A DNA stretch of 64,000 bases from Streptomyces liangshanensis (lineage in GTDB: Bacteria; Actinomycetota; Actinomycetes; Streptomycetales; Streptomycetaceae), in contig NZ_CP050177.1 in assembly GCF_011694815.1 (NCBI RefSeq), positions 2,593,001 through 2,657,000 of the forward strand. Direction: 5' to 3'. The notes beneath the pieces were generated by a model. That model did not search any database. It saw only the letters and a program-made list of their open reading frames with translations, and was not told the origin of the DNA. Position numbers and translations under genes: made by a program. Positions 36,367 to 44,225 of this stretch are shown here, in pieces. The stretch's first letter is position 1; every line of letters starts with the position of its first letter.

Positions 36367-36388
36367 GAGGCCCCATTCCGAGGCCTGA

Positions 36389-36856
36389 TTACCGCGCGTT
36401 CGGATGCCCCTGGAGTCGGGCCCTGAGGGAGTGGGCCATGTCGTCTGCCCGGCCGGCCGTTACCCGGTCTTGCTCCGGTCCCCGAAGGAGCTCGAAAATG
36501 CCCGGCCCGTGATGCTCCGGTTTCAGATCCGCCATGCGCGGCACGATGTGGAAGTGCACGTGCGCGAAGCCCTCGGCTTCGGCGAATTGGACGATGTAGG
36601 TCTTGGCGCAACCCGTCACGTCCCTCAGCGTCCGGGAGAGCTTGACCTGCCACATCCCTAGGGCGGATGCCTCGGCGTCCGTGAGGTCATGAACGGCGAC
36701 GACGTGGCGCCGAGGCAGCAGCACAAGCCAGCCGGGCAGCGCGGTGTTGAAGGCGTGAGCCACCCGCCAGTGCTGGTCATGCACCACGCACTCGCGTGGG
36801 GGAAGGGTGTCGAACTCCGCTTCCTTGCGGCATGCGTAGCAATCGCGAGTCGTCAT
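36389..36856 (-). CDS. HIT-domain protein
   Basis: The 155-aa protein has the histidine triad motif HVHFHIVPR (H-x-H-x-H) and an upstream VVHDQHWRVAHAFNTALPGWLVLLPRRH region typical of HIT nucleotide hydrolases. A Cys pair in RDCYACRK suggests a zinc site at the N-terminus. The ATG at 36856 (MTTRDCYACRK) is the usual start; a longer in-frame start at 36916 is less likely. HIT proteins hydrolyse nucleotide-phosphoryl bonds; the substrate is not determinable. Convergent with the tripeptidyl-aminopeptidase gene (22 bp apart). Confidence 0.93.
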   Translation of the reverse strand: MTTRDCYACRKEAEFDTLPPRECVVHDQHWRVAHAFNTALPGWLVLLPRRHVVAVHDLTDAEASALGMWQVKLSRTLRDVTGCAKTYIVQFAEAEGFAHVHFHIVPRMADLKPEHHGPGIFELLRGPEQDRVTAGRADDMAHSLRARLQGHPNAR

Positions 36857-37071
36857 GAACCGAGATCGTAGGTCGGTCGCTCTGTGAAACGCCCGTCGCA
36901 CGCCGTCAGCCGTCACGCCAGGAGCACTCTTCTCCTGAGGAGTTGGAAGAGTTGGCCTTGATCATGTGACTACTTCGCCGTGCGGGTGAACTCATGGGCC
37001 TCCTGCGATCCCCGGGTCTCCGGGGGCGCTACGAAGATCACGTCTTGCTCGATCTTCGGAAGGACCCTTTG

Positions 37072-38337
37072 GTGCGTCCCCCTCACACAGGTCGCCGGCT
37101 CGCCGTCGCGTTCTGCTCGCTCGCCGTCCTGCTCGCGCCCGTCGCCGCCCACGCGTCCGCCCCGGCTCCGGCCGGGCAGCGGGGCGCGACGGTGTCCGCC
37201 GGTACGGGACTCGCCCAGGAGAAGCGGCTGAAGTCCTGGGGCAACAACCGCTCCGGCCAGCTCGGTGACGGGACCTGGACCGACTTCCGGACCACGGCGA
37301 CCACCGTGCTCGGGCTGACCAGCGCCGAGGTGGTGAAGATCGCCGCGGGAGGGGGCGGGGCGGCCAACGGTCACGGGCTGGCGCTCCTGACCGACCGCAC
37401 CGTGCAGTCCTGGGGCGCCAACGGGTCGGGACAGCTCGGCGACGGTTCCGTGTTCTCCCACAACGCCCCGGGCCAGGTCGTCAACCTCTCCGACGCCCGG
37501 GACATCGCGGCGGGCGGGTGGCACAGCCTGGCCCTGCGGGACGACGGGACCGTGGTCGCCTGGGGCCGTAACAACTACGGTCAGCTCGGCAACGGCACCC
37601 ACAACGACAGCAGCGTCCCGGTCAGGGTCGAGGGCCTCGACAAGGTGACCGCCGTCGCCGCGGGCCTCCACCACAGCCTCGCCCTGCGCGAGGACGGCAC
37701 CGTGTGGGCCTGGGGCCACAACGCCAACGGCCAGCTGGGCGACGGTACGTCCGCCGGCCGGAACGTCCCGGCCCCGGTCAACGGCCTGACCGGGGTCACC
37801 CGGATCGCCGCCGGCTGCGACCACAACCTCGCGCTGACCGGGCAGCCGGGCGACGGCGCCGATCCCACCGGCGGCAACGCGGTGAAGGCGTGGGGCCACA
37901 ACGCCACCGGCCAGCTCGGCGACAACAGCACCGTCAACCGCTACACCCCGGTCGACACCCAGGGCATCTGGCTCGGCGGGGTCGCACACATCGCGGCCGG
38001 CTGCCGCCACAGCCTCGCCGTGACCGACAGCGACCACAAGCTCAAGGCGTGGGGCCAGAACACGTCCGGGCAGCTCGGGGACGGCACCACCGACCACCGG
38101 ATCACCCCGGTCCCGGTCCCGGGCCTGAAGGGCGTCCAACTCCTGGCCGGCGGCCGGGAGCACACCGTCGCCCTGCTCGGCGACGGCGCGGTCCGCTCCT
38201 GGGGCGCCAACGGCTCGGGCCAGCTGGGCAACGGCACCACCACCGAGAGCAGCACCCCCGTCACCACGCTGACCGCCCTGACCGGAGTCGACAAGATCGC
38301 CGCCCCGGTCGGCGGCGACTTCACCTTCGCCAACTGA
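37072..38337 (+). CDS. secreted RCC1-repeat (beta-propeller) protein
   Basis: The 421-aa protein has a signal peptide (RRLAVAFCSLAVLLAPVAAHASA, cleaved near AHA-SA) and then seven RCC1-type repeats. Each carries a WGxNxxGQLGDGT core, e.g. SWGNNRSGQLGDGTW, AWGHNANGQLGDGTS and SWGANGSGQLGNGTT, as in a seven-bladed propeller. GTG 37072 with GGAAGG eight bases upstream is the best start; an in-frame ATG at 36994 would put 26 extra charged residues ahead of the signal peptide. RCC1 repeats bind proteins; the role here, outside the cell, is unknown. It is a stand-alone gene. Confidence 0.9.
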   Translation: MRPPHTGRRLAVAFCSLAVLLAPVAAHASAPAPAGQRGATVSAGTGLAQEKRLKSWGNNRSGQLGDGTWTDFRTTATTVLGLTSAEVVKIAAGGGGAANGHGLALLTDRTVQSWGANGSGQLGDGSVFSHNAPGQVVNLSDARDIAAGGWHSLALRDDGTVVAWGRNNYGQLGNGTHNDSSVPVRVEGLDKVTAVAAGLHHSLALREDGTVWAWGHNANGQLGDGTSAGRNVPAPVNGLTGVTRIAAGCDHNLALTGQPGDGADPTGGNAVKAWGHNATGQLGDNSTVNRYTPVDTQGIWLGGVAHIAAGCRHSLAVTDSDHKLKAWGQNTSGQLGDGTTDHRITPVPVPGLKGVQLLAGGREHTVALLGDGAVRSWGANGSGQLGNGTTTESSTPVTTLTALTGVDKIAAPVGGDFTFAN

Positions 38338-38377
38338 AGCGCGGCAACCGGCCGGTGCCGCGCGTAGGTTCGTGGGC

Positions 38378-39439
38378 ATGATCATGCGTATACGCGGTGT
38401 TGTACTGCCCGAGCGCGAGGAGCGCACGTTCTGGGTCGACGGGGAGCGGCTGCGGTCCGAGCCGCCCGCCGGGGCGGCGGCGAAGCGGGTGGAGACCGTC
38501 GTGGACGGCGGATGGTTGTTGCCGGGTCTGGTCGACGTCCATACGCATCCAGGGGCCGAGAGTCCGGACAACAGGTTCGACGAGGCCTTGTTGCGGCGGC
38601 ACTTGTCGGAGCACAGGGACGCCGGCGTGCTGTTGGTACGGACACCGGGGACCGTGGCGCGGATGCCCGACTGGGTCGACGCGGAAGCAGAGCTGCCCCG
38701 CGTTCGATCGGCGGGGCAGTGGTTGGCGACGCCCGGGCGCTTCGTTCCCGGGGCGGGGCGGGATGTCGGTGAGCACGAGTTGGCGGGGGCGGCGGTCGAG
38801 GAGGCCACGGCTTCGTCGGGGTGGTGCAAGGTCATCGGTGACTGGCGGTGGGACGAGCCCGCGGTGCCTCTGGACGTGTTGAAGGCAACGGTGGACGCCG
38901 TGCATGCCGTGGGTGGGCGGGTGGCCGTGCACTGCCAGACCGCTGAGGGCTCCCGGAACGCCGTCCTCGCCGGAGCCGACAGCCTTGAACACGGGATGCA
39001 CCTCGATCCGGATCTCGTGGACCTGATGGCCGGGCAGGGCACTGCCTACATACCGACGCTCTCGGCGTTCGCCGGGAGCGCGGAGGTCTGGCGGGGCCGC
39101 GATCCGAGCGCGCAGCGCTCGAACTGGCTCCTGGGCTGGCAGCGCATGATCGACAACGTGCGCCTGGCACACGAAGCGGGCGTCACCGTCCTCGCCGGGA
39201 CGGACACCTTTCCCTGCGGCACCGTCGCCGCCGAGTCCCGATGGCTGCTCCGGGCGGGGATGCCCGCGGAGGACGCGCTCGGGGCGGCCTCGTGGACGGC
39301 GCGGGCCTGGCTGGGGCTGCCGGGCCTGACCGACGGAGCGCCCGCCGATCTCGTCGCGTACGACCGGGACCCCATCGCGGAGCCCGAGGTCCTGGGACAG
39401 CCGAAGCGAGTGATGCTGCGGGGTCGGCTGATGCGCTGA
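38378..39439 (+). CDS. amidohydrolase (imidazolonepropionase-like)
   Basis: The 353-aa protein is a metal-dependent amidohydrolase: the H-x-H motif is in LVDVHTHPGAES, further metal/active-site segments are KVIGDWRWDEP, VAVHCQTAEGSR, DSLEHGMHLDP and the late GTDTFPCGTVA, and a hydrolase C-terminal strand ends GRLMR. The start is one of two ATGs (38378, 38384); the ribosome site is weak (GTAGG). Substrate unknown. It ends near a strong terminator shared with the convergent moeZ. Confidence 0.9.
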   Translation: MIMRIRGVVLPEREERTFWVDGERLRSEPPAGAAAKRVETVVDGGWLLPGLVDVHTHPGAESPDNRFDEALLRRHLSEHRDAGVLLVRTPGTVARMPDWVDAEAELPRVRSAGQWLATPGRFVPGAGRDVGEHELAGAAVEEATASSGWCKVIGDWRWDEPAVPLDVLKATVDAVHAVGGRVAVHCQTAEGSRNAVLAGADSLEHGMHLDPDLVDLMAGQGTAYIPTLSAFAGSAEVWRGRDPSAQRSNWLLGWQRMIDNVRLAHEAGVTVLAGTDTFPCGTVAAESRWLLRAGMPAEDALGAASWTARAWLGLPGLTDGAPADLVAYDRDPIAEPEVLGQPKRVMLRGRLMR

Positions 39440-39508
39440 CCTTGCGCCTGTCGCGGTACGCCGCCGTCGAGCGCGTACGCCACTCACCGGAGGCGGCCGG
39501 ACACGGCT

Positions 39509-39538
39509 GTGGGGCGGGCCGCGTGCGGCCCGCCCCAC
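39509..39538. terminator. bidirectional terminator between amidohydrolase and moeZ
   Basis: Perfect 14-bp arms GTGGGGCGGGCCGC (39509-39522) and GCGGCCCGCCCCAC (39525-39538) with a two-base centre, between convergent genes. Confidence 0.8.
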
Positions 39539-39557
39539 TGGTTCTGCGGCCGGGTGT

Positions 39558-40766
39558 CTAGTAGACCGGCTTCTCCGGCTCGATCGTGTTGACCCAGCCG
39601 ATGACGCCGCCGCCGACGTGCACCGCGTCCGAGAAGCCCGCCGACTTGAGGACGGCCAGGACCTCGGCGCTGCGGACGCCCGTCTTGCAGTGCAGGACGA
39701 TCTTCTTGTCCTGCGGCAGACCCGCCAGGGCCGTGCCCATGATGAACTCGTTCTTCGGGATCAGCTTGGCTCCGGGGATCGAGACGATCTCGTACTCGTT
39801 CGGCTCCCGTACGTCGATGACCTCGATGTTCTCGCCGTCGTCCATCCACTCCTTGAGCTGCTTCGGAGTGATGGTCGAGCCGGCGGCCGCCTCCTGGGCC
39901 TCCTCGGACACGACGCCGCAGAAGGCCTCGTAGTCGATCAGCTCGGTGACGGTCGGGTTCTCGCCGCAGACCGCGCAGTCCGGGTCCTTGCGGACCTTGA
40001 CCTGGCGGTACTGCATCTCCAGGGCGTCGTAGATCATCAGGCGCCCGACGAGCGACTCGCCGACGCCCGTGAGGACCTTGATCGCCTCGGTCACCTGGAT
40101 GGACCCGATGGACGCGCAGAGCACGCCCAGCACGCCGCCCTCGGCGCAGGAGGGGACCATGCCGGGGGGCGGGGGCTCCGGGTAGAGGCAGCGGTAGCAG
40201 GGACCGTGCTCGGACCAGAAGACGCTGGCCTGGCCGTCGAAGCGGTAGATCGAACCCCACACGTACGGCTTGTTCAGCAGCACGCAGGCGTCGTTGACGA
40301 GATAGCGGGTGGCGAAGTTGTCCGTGCCGTCCACGATCAGGTCGTACTGCGCGAAGATGTCCATCACGTTCTCGGCCTCGAGCCGCTCTTCGTGGAGGAC
40401 AACGTTCACATAGGGGTTGATCCCGAGGACGGAGTCACGGGCGGACTGCGCCTTGGACCGGCCGATGTCGGCCTGGCTGTGGATGATCTGGCGCTGGAGG
40501 TTCGACTCGTCGACCTCGTCGAACTCGACGATGCCGAGCGTGCCGACACCGGCCGCCGCCAGATACATCAGGGCCGGCGAGCCGAGGCCACCGGCCCCCA
40601 CACACAGCACCTTCGCGTTCTTCAGCCGCTTCTGCCCGTCCATCCCGACGTCCGGGATGATCAGATGACGGGAGTACCTGCGGACCTCGTCGACGGTGAG
40701 CTCCGCAGCGGGCTCGACCAAGGGGGGCAGCGACACAGGGACCTCAACATGGGGTTGGTCGGTCAT
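39558..40766 (-). CDS. moeZ: MoeZ: adenylyltransferase/sulfurtransferase
   Basis: The 402-aa protein has an E1-like ThiF/MoeB domain: VLCVGAGGLGSPALMYLAAA, the acidic and Arg residues in VDESNLQRQIIH, and Cys pairs CYRC and CAVC for zinc. A rhodanese domain follows (about 300-402) with active-site Cys in VLHCKTGVRS. It adenylates and thiocarboxylates sulfur-carrier proteins (MoaD, CysO, ThiS) for molybdopterin, cysteine and secondary-metabolite sulfur supply. Start at 40766; 40 bp downstream of the Spherulin-4 gene on the same strand. moaE lies 34 kb away in this window. Confidence 0.96.
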   Translation of the reverse strand: MTDQPHVEVPVSLPPLVEPAAELTVDEVRRYSRHLIIPDVGMDGQKRLKNAKVLCVGAGGLGSPALMYLAAAGVGTLGIVEFDEVDESNLQRQIIHSQADIGRSKAQSARDSVLGINPYVNVVLHEERLEAENVMDIFAQYDLIVDGTDNFATRYLVNDACVLLNKPYVWGSIYRFDGQASVFWSEHGPCYRCLYPEPPPPGMVPSCAEGGVLGVLCASIGSIQVTEAIKVLTGVGESLVGRLMIYDALEMQYRQVKVRKDPDCAVCGENPTVTELIDYEAFCGVVSEEAQEAAAGSTITPKQLKEWMDDGENIEVIDVREPNEYEIVSIPGAKLIPKNEFIMGTALAGLPQDKKIVLHCKTGVRSAEVLAVLKSAGFSDAVHVGGGVIGWVNTIEPEKPVY

Positions 40767-40806
40767 TCAATAAGGATTCTTCCCTGTAACACTGCCACGC
40801 CCCGGC

Positions 40807-41583
40807 TCATTCCAAGACACCTGGTCCGACTCGCGAGACGATTTCGTCCCAGTAGCCGGGCAGCGTCTCGAACGGGTTGTGCTCCCCCGTCCTGTCCCCC
40901 GCCCCGTCCCCCGTCCGCTCCCTGCGGTCGGTGAAGAAGATCGTGCCCGCGCCCTGCCAGCGGGCGATCCGCATCGCCTCGTCGAGGTGGGTGCGCGGGA
41001 CGCCGTGGACGAGGTGGACGAAGCGCTCCGGCGGGTGGTCGGCGGTCCACTCGGCCGCCTGCGACCAGCGGTAGCGGTCCCAGGGACCGGAGAACGTCAC
41101 CAGTTGGTCGGCGACACCGGCGTACCCGGGGTGCGGGTGGGTCCCGTGGCCGAGGACGATGTGGCCGCCGCCGGACACAACCTCCAGGGTGGCCGTCGTC
41201 AGCCGCACGTCGGTCAGGTCCGAGCCGGTCGCGGGGCACCGGTCCAGGTAGAAGCCGCCGACCCGGTACCAGTCGACGTAGTCGTGCGCCTCGGCGACGA
41301 TCTCGCCGAACGACCGCTCCCCGTACGCCAGGTCGAGATGCCCGAGCACCCGCACGCCCGCGTTGCCGAGGCGGCCCGCGGCCTCCAGGCAGTGCGGGTC
41401 GGGCCGGGCGCCGGGGCCGTTCGCGACGTTGAGGACGGCCCAGTGCAGGGGCGTACCGGGGCGGGTCAGCCCGGCCCACTCGGCGCGGGCGAGCAGCGGG
41501 TGCGCGTAGCCGGGGACGCCGAGGCCGAGACGGTCCGCGCCGGTGGCGGAGAGACGGCCGCCGGCGCTGGTCAGATACGGCAC
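40807..41583 (-). CDS. Spherulin-4 family glycoside hydrolase-like protein
   Basis: The 258-aa protein has the spherulation-specific family 4 pattern: LGVPGYAHPLLARAEW, LHWAVLNVANGPGARPDP, AGVRVLGHLDLAYG and VDWYRVGGFYLDRCPATG, the latter with the likely catalytic Asp. Relatives (GH135/GH114-type, e.g. Sph3, PelA) cleave N-acetylgalactosamine-rich polysaccharides. No signal peptide is seen, so it may be cytoplasmic or exported otherwise. The GTG at 41583 has GGAGGCGGC just before it and overlaps the epimerase stop by 13 bp. Clustered with glycosyltransferase and epimerase genes. Confidence 0.88.
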   Translation of the reverse strand: MPYLTSAGGRLSATGADRLGLGVPGYAHPLLARAEWAGLTRPGTPLHWAVLNVANGPGARPDPHCLEAAGRLGNAGVRVLGHLDLAYGERSFGEIVAEAHDYVDWYRVGGFYLDRCPATGSDLTDVRLTTATLEVVSGGGHIVLGHGTHPHPGYAGVADQLVTFSGPWDRYRWSQAAEWTADHPPERFVHLVHGVPRTHLDEAMRIARWQGAGTIFFTDRRERTGDGAGDRTGEHNPFETLPGYWDEIVSRVGPGVLE

Positions 41584-42545
41584 GCCGCCTCCATCCAGAT
41601 GTCCGCGAGGGACTCCTCCAGGTTGATGCGGGGGCGCCAGCCGAGGCGGTCGCGGGCGGTGCGTACGTCCGCCTGCTGCCAGTTGCCGCAGCCGTCGGGG
41701 TACGGGGAGGGCCCGATGCCCAGGTGTTCCACGAGCGGTTCACCGCGCTGCGCGCCGAGGGGCGAGTGGCCGGTACGGACCGGGCCGCCGGGCGCGTCCA
41801 GTTCGTGGAGGGCGCCCGCGTAGCCCGCGACCCTGGCCAGGACGGCGGCGGCGTCGCGGAGCTTCACGGCGCGTCCGGTGCCGATGTTGACGACGCCCTG
41901 CGCGGCGGAGAGGGAGGCGGCGTGGACCGCGCGCGCCACGTCCCGTACGTCCACGAAGTCGCGCTGCACGCCGAGGCCGGCGAGTTTCAGTTCGCCGTCG
42001 CCGGACTGCATGGCGCGGCGCATGGCCTCCGCGAGGCGGCCGAGCGGGGAGCCGGCCGGGGTGCCGGGGCCGACGGGCGAGAACACCCGCAGGACGACGG
42101 CGTCGAGGCCGGAGCCGAGGACGAGTTCGGACGCGGCGAGCTTGCTCACGCCGTACGGGCCGCCGGGGCGGGGCATGGCGTCCTCGGCGGTCGACGAGCC
42201 CTGCGGGGAGGGCCCGTACTCGGAGGCGCAGCCGAGCTGGACCAGGCGCGCGCCGCAGCCGCTTCGGCGCAGGGCCTCGCAGACGGTGGCGACGGCGACG
42301 GTGTTGTGGCGGACCAGTTCGCGGGCGCCGCCGCGGGTGGCGCCGGCGCAGTTGATGACCACCCCGGGGTGGACGGCGTCCAGGAAGCGGGTGAGCGCGC
42401 CGGGGCTGCCGCCGGCGAGGTCGAACCGTACGTCGGCGTCGTCGCCCCTGCCGAGTGCGGTGAGGTGTACGGCGGGGTCGGCGAGCAGCCGGTCGGCCAC
42501 GAAGCGGCCGAGGAATCCGTTGGCGCCGAGCAGCAGGACCCTCAT
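41571..42545 (-). CDS. NAD-dependent epimerase/dehydratase (sugar-nucleotide type)
   Basis: The 324-aa extended SDR has GANGFLGRFV at the NAD-binding turn, VVINCAGATRGG, the Ser in GCASEYGPS, and the YxxxK motif in GGPYGVSKLAASE. The C-terminal WRPRINLEESLADIW is typical of sugar-nucleotide epimerases (dTDP/UDP-sugar). The ATG overlaps the stop of a 29-aa leader ORF (ATGA). Co-transcribed with the downstream Spherulin-4 gene and the upstream membrane and glycosyltransferase genes; it would supply a C4/C-epimerised sugar to that glycan. Confidence 0.9.
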   Translation of the reverse strand: MRVLLLGANGFLGRFVADRLLADPAVHLTALGRGDDADVRFDLAGGSPGALTRFLDAVHPGVVINCAGATRGGARELVRHNTVAVATVCEALRRSGCGARLVQLGCASEYGPSPQGSSTAEDAMPRPGGPYGVSKLAASELVLGSGLDAVVLRVFSPVGPGTPAGSPLGRLAEAMRRAMQSGDGELKLAGLGVQRDFVDVRDVARAVHAASLSAAQGVVNIGTGRAVKLRDAAAVLARVAGYAGALHELDAPGGPVRTGHSPLGAQRGEPLVEHLGIGPSPYPDGCGNWQQADVRTARDRLGWRPRINLEESLADIWMEAACRI

Positions 42546-42631
42546 CGTGCGACCGCCCCTCCGTGCCGACGGGGCCGACGGTCCGGCGCGGTCGCGGGCG
42601 CGGGCGCCGGGGTTGGGGATTGCGGGGTCAT
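42542..42631 (-). CDS. 29-aa Pro/Arg-rich leader ORF coupled to epimerase gene
   Basis: ATG 42631 has AAGGAGACG about nine bases upstream, a strong ribosome site. The peptide is Pro/Ala-rich then Arg-rich (MTPQSPTPAPAPATAPDRRP then RRHGGAVAR). Its TGA overlaps the epimerase ATG (ATGA), so it may couple or tune epimerase translation. Short, so coding is inferred from the ribosome site and overlap. Confidence 0.45.
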   Translation of the reverse strand: MTPQSPTPAPAPATAPDRRPRRHGGAVAR

Positions 42632-42743
42632 GTGGGTCGTCTCCTTATAGGGGGTGTGCGGTGCGCGTAGGGGGATGCGCGGGGTGATGCGTACAGAAGT
42701 GATGCGTCAGAGGCGTCGGGGGTGGTGCGTCGGGGGTGGCTCC

Positions 42744-44225
42744 TCAGGTGTGGGCGGAGGCCCGGGAGAGTACGAGGGCGGCGTGGGCGAGCAGGCCCAG
42801 CGCGGCGCCGCCGCAGGCGAGGGCGGGGACGGCGCCCGCGCCCCAGGCCTGGACGAGGTCGGTGACCGGTACGGCGAGGAGGCCGGCGCCGGGGAGGCGG
42901 CCGGCGAGCACGGACGCGCAGGCCAGGGCCTCGACGGCGCAGGCGGTGACCAGGCCGGTGGCGGCGGGGCCGGGGAAGCCGTGGACGGTGAGCAGGCGGG
43001 CGAGGAACAGGAGCGTGCCCACGGCGGCGGCGTGCGCGGGCGCGCCCCCCTCGCCGAGGTACCGCCCGGCGAGCGCGACGAGTCCGGTCAGGACCGCGGC
43101 GTACAGGCCGACGAGGGTGAGGAGCAGGGGGCGTGCGCGGGCGGTGAAGTCGGCGAGGCCCCGGCTGTGGTGGAGTCTGCGCCGCGCTCGTACGGAGAAG
43201 AGGTGGGCGCACCAGGCGGCGGGCGCGACGGCGCACGAGAGCGCGGCGAGCGGCGTGAGGGTGGCGGGCCAGGGGCCGTCGGGGCCGCCGCCGACGAGCT
43301 GGTCGAGGAGGCCGTCGCCGCAGAGCAGGTAGGCGAGCAGCCAGTAGGCGGAGAGGCCGGCGGCGGGGACGGTACGGCGGTCGTCGGCGCGCAGGGGGCC
43401 GCGCCGCAGGCACGCGGACAGGGCGCCGGAGAGCGCGAGGGCGCCCGCCAGCGCGAGGGCGAGCTGCCGCTGTCCGCCGCTGTGGTCGAGCCCGAGCAGG
43501 GTCAGGACGCAGACGGCCCCGGGGAGCATGACGAGGACGGCCCAGCCGCCGCGTCCGGCCCGCCCCGCCCACCGGGCGCGGGCATCGGCGGCGCGCGCCG
43601 GGCGGGCGGGCGCGTGCGCCCCGCGCGGGGCGCGTGCGTACAGCTCCTCGGCGAGCGAGAACACGTCACGGTGCCGGAACCGCGCGGCGGTCCGGTCGGT
43701 CATGCCGTACGCCTCCAGCCCGGCGGCGATCTCCAGGGGGTCCACGGCCCGTTCGCACAGCTCCCGGTGCCGGTGCATCAGCCCCCGCACGGGATCGGCG
43801 GGTCCGCCGCGCGCGGCGGGCTTCCGTACGGGCCGGCCGGTGGCGAGCGGCGTGAAGACGACGGCCGCGGGGTCGGCGGCCCCGGCGGCCGGGGCAAGGG
43901 GGCCCGCCGTCACGGCGGGCGAGGCTATGCGCGGCTCGCGGGCCTGGCCGGGGGCGGCCTCCCGGGGGGCCGACGGGAGGGGGGCGGGGGGTGGCGGCGC
44001 TGCCGGGCGGGAGTCCGTGGGTAAGGCGCCTGCCGGTACGGGGCCCTTGGGCAAGGAGGCTGTGGGGCGCGAGCCCGTGGGCAAGGAGGCAGCCGGGACA
44101 GCGCCGCTGGGCGGGAGCGCCGGCGAAAGGGAACCCGTGGGCAAGGGGGCCGCCGGAAGCGAGGCGGGGGGCGGGGGCGCTGCCGGGAGGGGCGGGGGCG
44201 TGTGTGCTGGGGTGGGGTCAGGCAC
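42744..44225 (-). CDS. polytopic membrane protein with Pro-rich N-terminus
   Basis: The 493-aa protein has about 140 N-terminal disordered residues with repeats of Pro/Thr/Gly/Ser units (LPTGS, LPTDS, PPPP), then a cytoplasmic segment (LMHRHRELCERAVDPLEIAA) and about a dozen hydrophobic helices (e.g. VLVMLPGAVCVLTLLGLDH, LALALAGALALSGALS). Its GTG overlaps the glycosyltransferase stop by eight bases. Position in a glycosyltransferase-epimerase cluster suggests a polysaccharide export/flippase or polymerase component, but no signature motif is seen. Its homologue PelG in Pel systems is a similar multi-helix protein; that equivalence is a guess. Confidence 0.82.
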   Translation of the reverse strand: MPDPTPAHTPPPLPAAPPPPASLPAAPLPTGSLSPALPPSGAVPAASLPTGSRPTASLPKGPVPAGALPTDSRPAAPPPPAPLPSAPREAAPGQAREPRIASPAVTAGPLAPAAGAADPAAVVFTPLATGRPVRKPAARGGPADPVRGLMHRHRELCERAVDPLEIAAGLEAYGMTDRTAARFRHRDVFSLAEELYARAPRGAHAPARPARAADARARWAGRAGRGGWAVLVMLPGAVCVLTLLGLDHSGGQRQLALALAGALALSGALSACLRRGPLRADDRRTVPAAGLSAYWLLAYLLCGDGLLDQLVGGGPDGPWPATLTPLAALSCAVAPAAWCAHLFSVRARRRLHHSRGLADFTARARPLLLTLVGLYAAVLTGLVALAGRYLGEGGAPAHAAAVGTLLFLARLLTVHGFPGPAATGLVTACAVEALACASVLAGRLPGAGLLAVPVTDLVQAWGAGAVPALACGGAALGLLAHAALVLSRASAHT

